Both the position numbers and the translations under genes were made by a program. DNA of 8,209 nt from Candidatus Dormiibacterota bacterium (GTDB taxonomy: Bacteria; Chloroflexota; Dormibacteria; Aeolococcales; Aeolococcaceae). The number at the start of each line of letters is the position of its first letter. The first letter of the stretch is position 1. The notes under the pieces were generated by a model, which worked only from the letters and a program-made list of their open reading frames with translations, searched no databases and had not been told where the DNA came from. Below are positions 5,154 to 8,209 of the stretch, one piece after another. Location: assembly GCA_027451645.1 (NCBI GenBank), contig DAIDIX010000069.1, forward strand, positions 1-8,209. Reading direction: 5' to 3'.

Positions 5154-7372
5154 TGGCGGACCTTGGAACAATCATGCTTCCCATCACAGGGATCGTTGCT
5201 CCTGATGCGCAGCTCCGGGATGTCATTTCCCAGGTAAAGGAACATGCTCCACTTCCAGTCTTTGTGGGGTCAGCTTCAAAGATTGAGGGATGCATTGATT
5301 CGACAGTTCTCATGACAGGAGGGGAGAAGTCCCTTGTTGCAGGCACAGTCAGTGAGGTCATGGGCAGTGTGCTACTCCTCGATGGCGGCATAACGATCGA
5401 GGAGGCAACGAGAAAGCTCCTTGCATCCTCTGCACGTGCAGTGGTAGTGACAGAACGGACAGCCGTCTTCGGTGGCGGAATTGCTCCAGTGGGTTTTGTC
5501 AGCACTGTTCAGCTCCTTGCGAGAATTGGCAAGAATGTCATGGACAAGGCACCGATGAAGATCCTTTCCGGCAAGAGGGACCTCGGGTTCAATGTCCCTA
5601 TTACGCCATGTCAGCGGAACTGCCCAATTCACCAGGAAATTGCAACGTATATCGACTACGTGAGCCAGGGCAGATATGTCGATTCATGGATGGTCATCCA
5701 TGAGACGAATCCCTTCCCGAGCATGCTTGGACGGCTCTGCAACCATCCGTGCGAGACGGACTGCAAGAGAGGGTGGGATGCTGGAGAAGAACCGGTCACG
5801 ATCCGTTCGATCAAGCGGTTCTCTACTGACTATTCGTATTCTCAGGGACTGTGGATCGACTACAAGATTGCTCCTGACAAGGGGAAGAAGGTTGCCATTG
5901 TCGGTGGTGGTCCTTCAGGACTCACTGCAGCACTGGATCTCCGGGTTCAGGGATACGATGTCACCATTTATGAGCGCGAGGGCAAGGTTGGCGGGTGCCT
6001 CAGCACAAGCATTCCTCCATTCCGCTTCGACCACAACCAGCTGAAGTGGGAAATCGACATGATCCTGGCAACAGGAATCACTGTGAAGACGAACGCTTCT
6101 GTGGGTGATGAAGAGAGCGACATTCATCTTGAGGATCTGCTCAAGGAGTACGACGCAGTCTATACCAGTGTCGGTCTCATGAAAGGACGAGTTCTTCCCG
6201 TACCTGGACATGATTCGACACAGGTGACTGATGCAATGTCATTTCTCAGGACCATCTCGTATGACCGCATTCCAGATCATTTCCCTATAGACGGCCGGGT
6301 AGTCGTTGTGGGTGGTGGTGCAGTTGCAACAGATGCATGCCAGTCTTCCATCAAGCTTGGTGCTGGTGAAGTATGGATGTGTGCCATTGAGCCGGAGGAC
6401 AAGCTTCCTGCATTTGGCAACGAGCTCCATGAGGCAAAGGAGATCGGGCTCAACATCCAGTGCGGCATCCTCGTGAAGGAGATTCTCCACGACACTGAAG
6501 GCAATGTGACAGGCGTTTCCTTTGCTCCCCTTGATGAGCTCCAGTTTGATCCAATGACAGGAAAGCTCATCTTCGCCTCCGTAAAGGAGAAGGAGGGAGC
6601 AGAGCGGTGGACAGTCGATGCGGATTACGTCATCTTTGCATCTGGACAGATGATGGGTACGCCTGGCGGTCCAACTCCTCTTTCACCACGCGGTCTTGTG
6701 AGTGCAGACCGGGGTGGACACACGAGTGTGCCAAAACTCTTTGCAGGTGGTGACTGTGTCCAGGGACCTTCATTCATTGTCGATGCCATGGGCTGGGGAC
6801 ACAGGGTCGCGAGGTCCATCAGGGAGTTTCTCGGAGAGAAGCAGGATGAGCTTGACAGCCGGCTGTACCAGACGATTGTCGAGCGTACTGACGATCACCG
6901 GAAGTCCGAGGTGTTTGAGCGGACTGAGCCAGCCATTCTTGAGGCTGCAAAGCGGTACGACATGTCAGAATGCGAGCTTCCCTGGAGTGATGAGGAGGCC
7001 GTCGTTCAGGCAATCCGCTGCTTCCAGTGTGATACCGTTCACTACTACGACGAAAGTGTCTGTGTACTCTGCGGAGCATGCGATGATGTCTGTCCGGAGA
7101 AGGCGATCGATGTTGTGGTCTTCGGAGAGGACAGGGAGCGATCCTCTGGCGGGACAACAAAGGTCTGTGAGACTGAGGTTGGTCTTCCAGATGGTGGCGG
7201 AGTAGGCGGAGAGATCTTCATCAACTACGATCGATGCACGAACTGCAGGATCTGCGAGGACCACTGTCCTGTGAACTGCATAACATTCGAGCGGGTCAGG
7301 TATGTTGATGACAGGATGCGGGTTGCAGAGCGGCCCCATCTTGCGAAGACGCTCCCGCTCATGGCTGTCTAG
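5153..7372 (+). CDS. CBS-fused GltD/DPYD-like Fe-S flavoprotein oxidoreductase
   Basis: A 739-residue multidomain redox protein, probably cytosolic. Residues 1-125 resemble two CBS motifs (LPITGIVAPDAQLRDVISQV; VSEVM to APVGFVSTVQLLARIG). Residues 150-225 are the GltD/DPYD N-terminal Fe-S domain: C153-x3-C157-P-x-H, then C196-x3-C200-x3-C204. The FAD site is VAIVGGGPSG (247-256) with acidic Glu274 after the second strand. A second Rossmann motif, VVVVGGGAVATDA (383-395), should bind NAD(P)H. The FAD-closing motif FAGGDCVQGPSFIVDAMGWG covers 530-549. The C-terminus has C637-x2-C640-x2-C643-x3-C647-P and C695-x2-C698-x2-C701-x3-C705-P, two [4Fe-4S] ferredoxin motifs, plus an extra CxxC at 623-626. 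The family moves electrons between NAD(P)H, FAD and Fe-S centres toward ferredoxin or a partner enzyme. The real substrate is unknown, and no glutamate synthase large subunit is present. The ATG overlaps the CBS gene stop, with GAGGGGAGG upstream. Confidence 0.93.
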   Translation: MADLGTIMLPITGIVAPDAQLRDVISQVKEHAPLPVFVGSASKIEGCIDSTVLMTGGEKSLVAGTVSEVMGSVLLLDGGITIEEATRKLLASSARAVVVTERTAVFGGGIAPVGFVSTVQLLARIGKNVMDKAPMKILSGKRDLGFNVPITPCQRNCPIHQEIATYIDYVSQGRYVDSWMVIHETNPFPSMLGRLCNHPCETDCKRGWDAGEEPVTIRSIKRFSTDYSYSQGLWIDYKIAPDKGKKVAIVGGGPSGLTAALDLRVQGYDVTIYEREGKVGGCLSTSIPPFRFDHNQLKWEIDMILATGITVKTNASVGDEESDIHLEDLLKEYDAVYTSVGLMKGRVLPVPGHDSTQVTDAMSFLRTISYDRIPDHFPIDGRVVVVGGGAVATDACQSSIKLGAGEVWMCAIEPEDKLPAFGNELHEAKEIGLNIQCGILVKEILHDTEGNVTGVSFAPLDELQFDPMTGKLIFASVKEKEGAERWTVDADYVIFASGQMMGTPGGPTPLSPRGLVSADRGGHTSVPKLFAGGDCVQGPSFIVDAMGWGHRVARSIREFLGEKQDELDSRLYQTIVERTDDHRKSEVFERTEPAILEAAKRYDMSECELPWSDEEAVVQAIRCFQCDTVHYYDESVCVLCGACDDVCPEKAIDVVVFGEDRERSSGGTTKVCETEVGLPDGGGVGGEIFINYDRCTNCRICEDHCPVNCITFERVRYVDDRMRVAERPHLAKTLPLMAV

Positions 7373-7388
7373 GACTGCTGATTCTGAC

Positions 7389-7862
7389 GTGGCATTCGTG
7401 CTGGATGCAGATGAACACTATATGTCTGTTGCACTTATGCTCGCATGGCATGCTGCAGACAGTGGTGAGGTTCCTGTCGCTGCCATAGCTGTCAGGAATG
7501 GAATAATTGTTGCTGCCGGGTGGAACATGATGGAACACGCGCACAACGCTACAGCACATGCGGAAATGCAGGTGCTTGCACAGTGTGCAGCAGTATCTGC
7601 ATCGTGGCGCCTTGAGGGAATCTCCATCTACGTGACGCTTGAGCCATGTGCAATGTGTGCAGGAGCACTCGTGCTTTCCCGTGTGGAACGCGTTGTATAT
7701 GGAGCAAGGGACCCGAAGAAGGGAGCTGACGGTTCCGTGATGCAGGTTCTCCAGCATGAGCGGAACAATCATCATCCAGCAGTTCAGGAGGGTGTCTGTG
7801 CCACGTCATCGCGGGAGATGCTCCAGCAGTTCTTCCGGGAGCGCAGAAAACCTGTCAGCTGA
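7389..7862 (+). CDS. tadA: tRNA adenosine(34) deaminase TadA
   Basis: A zinc deaminase of the cytidine-deaminase fold that converts A34 to inosine in tRNA-Arg(ACG), allowing it to read CGU, CGC and CGA. With the start chosen here it has 157 residues, normal for the family. The zinc/catalytic motif HAEMQVL has His57 and Glu59, and PCAMC supplies Cys87 and Cys90. GEVPVAAIAVRNG near the N-terminus, RVVYGARDPKKGADGS, and the tail with NNHHP and LQQFFRERR are also typical. No ATG lies at the expected N-terminus. GTG at 7389, 16 nt after the upstream stop, or GTG at 7398 gives the usual length. ATG 7302 would overlap the flavoprotein gene by 71 bp with residues unlike TadA, and ATG 7422 would trim the first helix. 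The short gap indicates co-transcription with the flavoprotein. It is a housekeeping gene with no obvious functional link to its operon partners. Confidence 0.95.
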   Translation: MAFVLDADEHYMSVALMLAWHAADSGEVPVAAIAVRNGIIVAAGWNMMEHAHNATAHAEMQVLAQCAAVSASWRLEGISIYVTLEPCAMCAGALVLSRVERVVYGARDPKKGADGSVMQVLQHERNNHHPAVQEGVCATSSREMLQQFFRERRKPVS

Positions 7863-8156
7863 TACTCTTCCAGATACAAAAATTCCTGACACAGAGCCGG
7901 AGCCCTGTGTCAGGACACACAGGAGGAAGGAACGTTCTTGGGAGCTCTTGGTGAGAAGCTCATGTTCAACTGACACTTTGAGTGTAGGTCATGTGCATGA
8001 CAAATCCGTGCATGAACGTGTAACAGGGAATCGCACGCGTGTGACGGTGAGGGTACAGCTTCCACTGGATGTGCATGTGGCCAATTCGAGAACATGCATG
8101 GGCGAGTGACAGAATGTCAGAGCGATACGGATGCGGCTTCTGAGGGAGTGTTGCTA
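7863..8156. other. Non-coding gap between tadA and tRNA-Ser
   Basis: I find no convincing gene here; the short open frames lack ribosome-binding sites and recognisable sequence. The gap holds the hairpin described separately and a palindrome-rich stretch. GTCATGTGCATGAC (7988-8001) is an interrupted 6+6 dyad, CACGCGTG is at 8034-8041, and CATGCATG is at 8093-8100. TGCATG occurs four times (7994, 8009, 8072, 8095). Whether this is a structured RNA, a protein-binding region or chance is unknown. Confidence 0.6.
7878..7915 (-). terminator. Intrinsic terminator (- strand), possibly serving tRNA-Ser transcript
   Basis: CCTGACACAG (7885-7894) and CTGTGTCAGG (7905-7914) form a perfect 10-bp stem, extended by one T-A pair, around a 10-nt loop. 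Read on the - strand, the stem is followed by AATTTTTG, a U-tract, which makes a rho-independent terminator for leftward transcription. Read rightward, after tadA, the hairpin is followed by ACACACAGG with no U-tract, so it would be at most a weak terminator or a 3'-end protective hairpin for the tadA operon. The only upstream - strand gene visible is tRNA-Ser. Confidence 0.75.

Positions 8157-8209
<53 letters not shown>

Noticed and set aside
5153..7372. Annotation as the glutamate synthase small subunit (gltD)
   Set aside because: The core matches GltD-like flavoproteins, but the CBS and C-terminal ferredoxin domains, the altered cofactor-binding stretch and the absence of a large subunit gene argue against naming it gltD.
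4656..7372. c-di-AMP link between the CBS proteins and neighbouring KimA
   Set aside because: KimA is c-di-AMP-controlled in Firmicutes and some CBS pairs bind c-di-AMP, but proximity alone does not support a shared ligand; kept only as a test suggestion.
7885..7950. Possible SRP (4.5S-type) RNA gene near tadA and tRNA-Ser
   Set aside because: TGTCAGGA followed by GGAGGAAGG hints at SRP domain IV, but the order and spacing do not fit the conserved GGAAG tetraloop hairpin; the stretch is explained by the terminator-like hairpin.

Overview
The window looks like bacterial chromosome: densely packed genes, short gaps, Shine-Dalgarno-like sites, a TadA-type tRNA deaminase and a tRNA-Ser with an encoded CCA end. 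GC content is moderate and Ala codons are often GCA. The KimA-type permease has an N-terminal extension resembling what I recall from Chloroflexota (Ktedonobacteria-like) homologues. That placement is a weak inference from memory. I see no insertion sequence, CRISPR array, phage gene or integrase.

Layout. (1) Positions 1-726, + strand: the last codons of an unknown gene overlap (ATGA) the start of endonuclease III (nth). (2) Positions 723-3534, - strand: a KimA-like potassium permease followed by a small beta-rich protein of uncertain family. The small gene converges on nth and the two stop codons share the tetranucleotide CTAG. (3) Positions 3535-3695: a divergent intergenic region with an imperfect dyad between two candidate -10 boxes. 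(4) Positions 3696-7862, + strand: an unrecognised coiled-coil protein, then a tight cluster of a two-CBS-domain protein, a large Fe-S flavoprotein and tadA. The flavoprotein combines an N-terminal CBS pair, a GltD/DPYD-like FAD/NAD(P) core and two C-terminal [4Fe-4S] motifs. (5) Positions 7863-8209: a non-coding gap with a strong hairpin that reads as an intrinsic terminator on the - strand, a stretch rich in short palindromes, and the 3' part of a tRNA-Ser on the - strand.

How the parts fit together. KimA imports K+ and in Firmicutes is inhibited by c-di-AMP; this copy keeps the C-terminal cytosolic domain. The most unusual object is the CBS-fused flavoprotein: a probable electron-transfer enzyme (NAD(P)H, FAD and several Fe-S clusters) joined to a likely adenine-nucleotide sensor, with a second CBS-pair protein coupled just upstream (TAATG overlap). 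Four CBS motifs made from adjacent genes suggest allosteric control by energy charge or a nucleotide second messenger. That is inference; the sequence shows only the domains and the coupling. nth (base excision repair) and tadA (A34-to-I34 editing of tRNA-Arg) are ordinary housekeeping genes, although tadA sits unusually in the redox operon and beside a tRNA gene.
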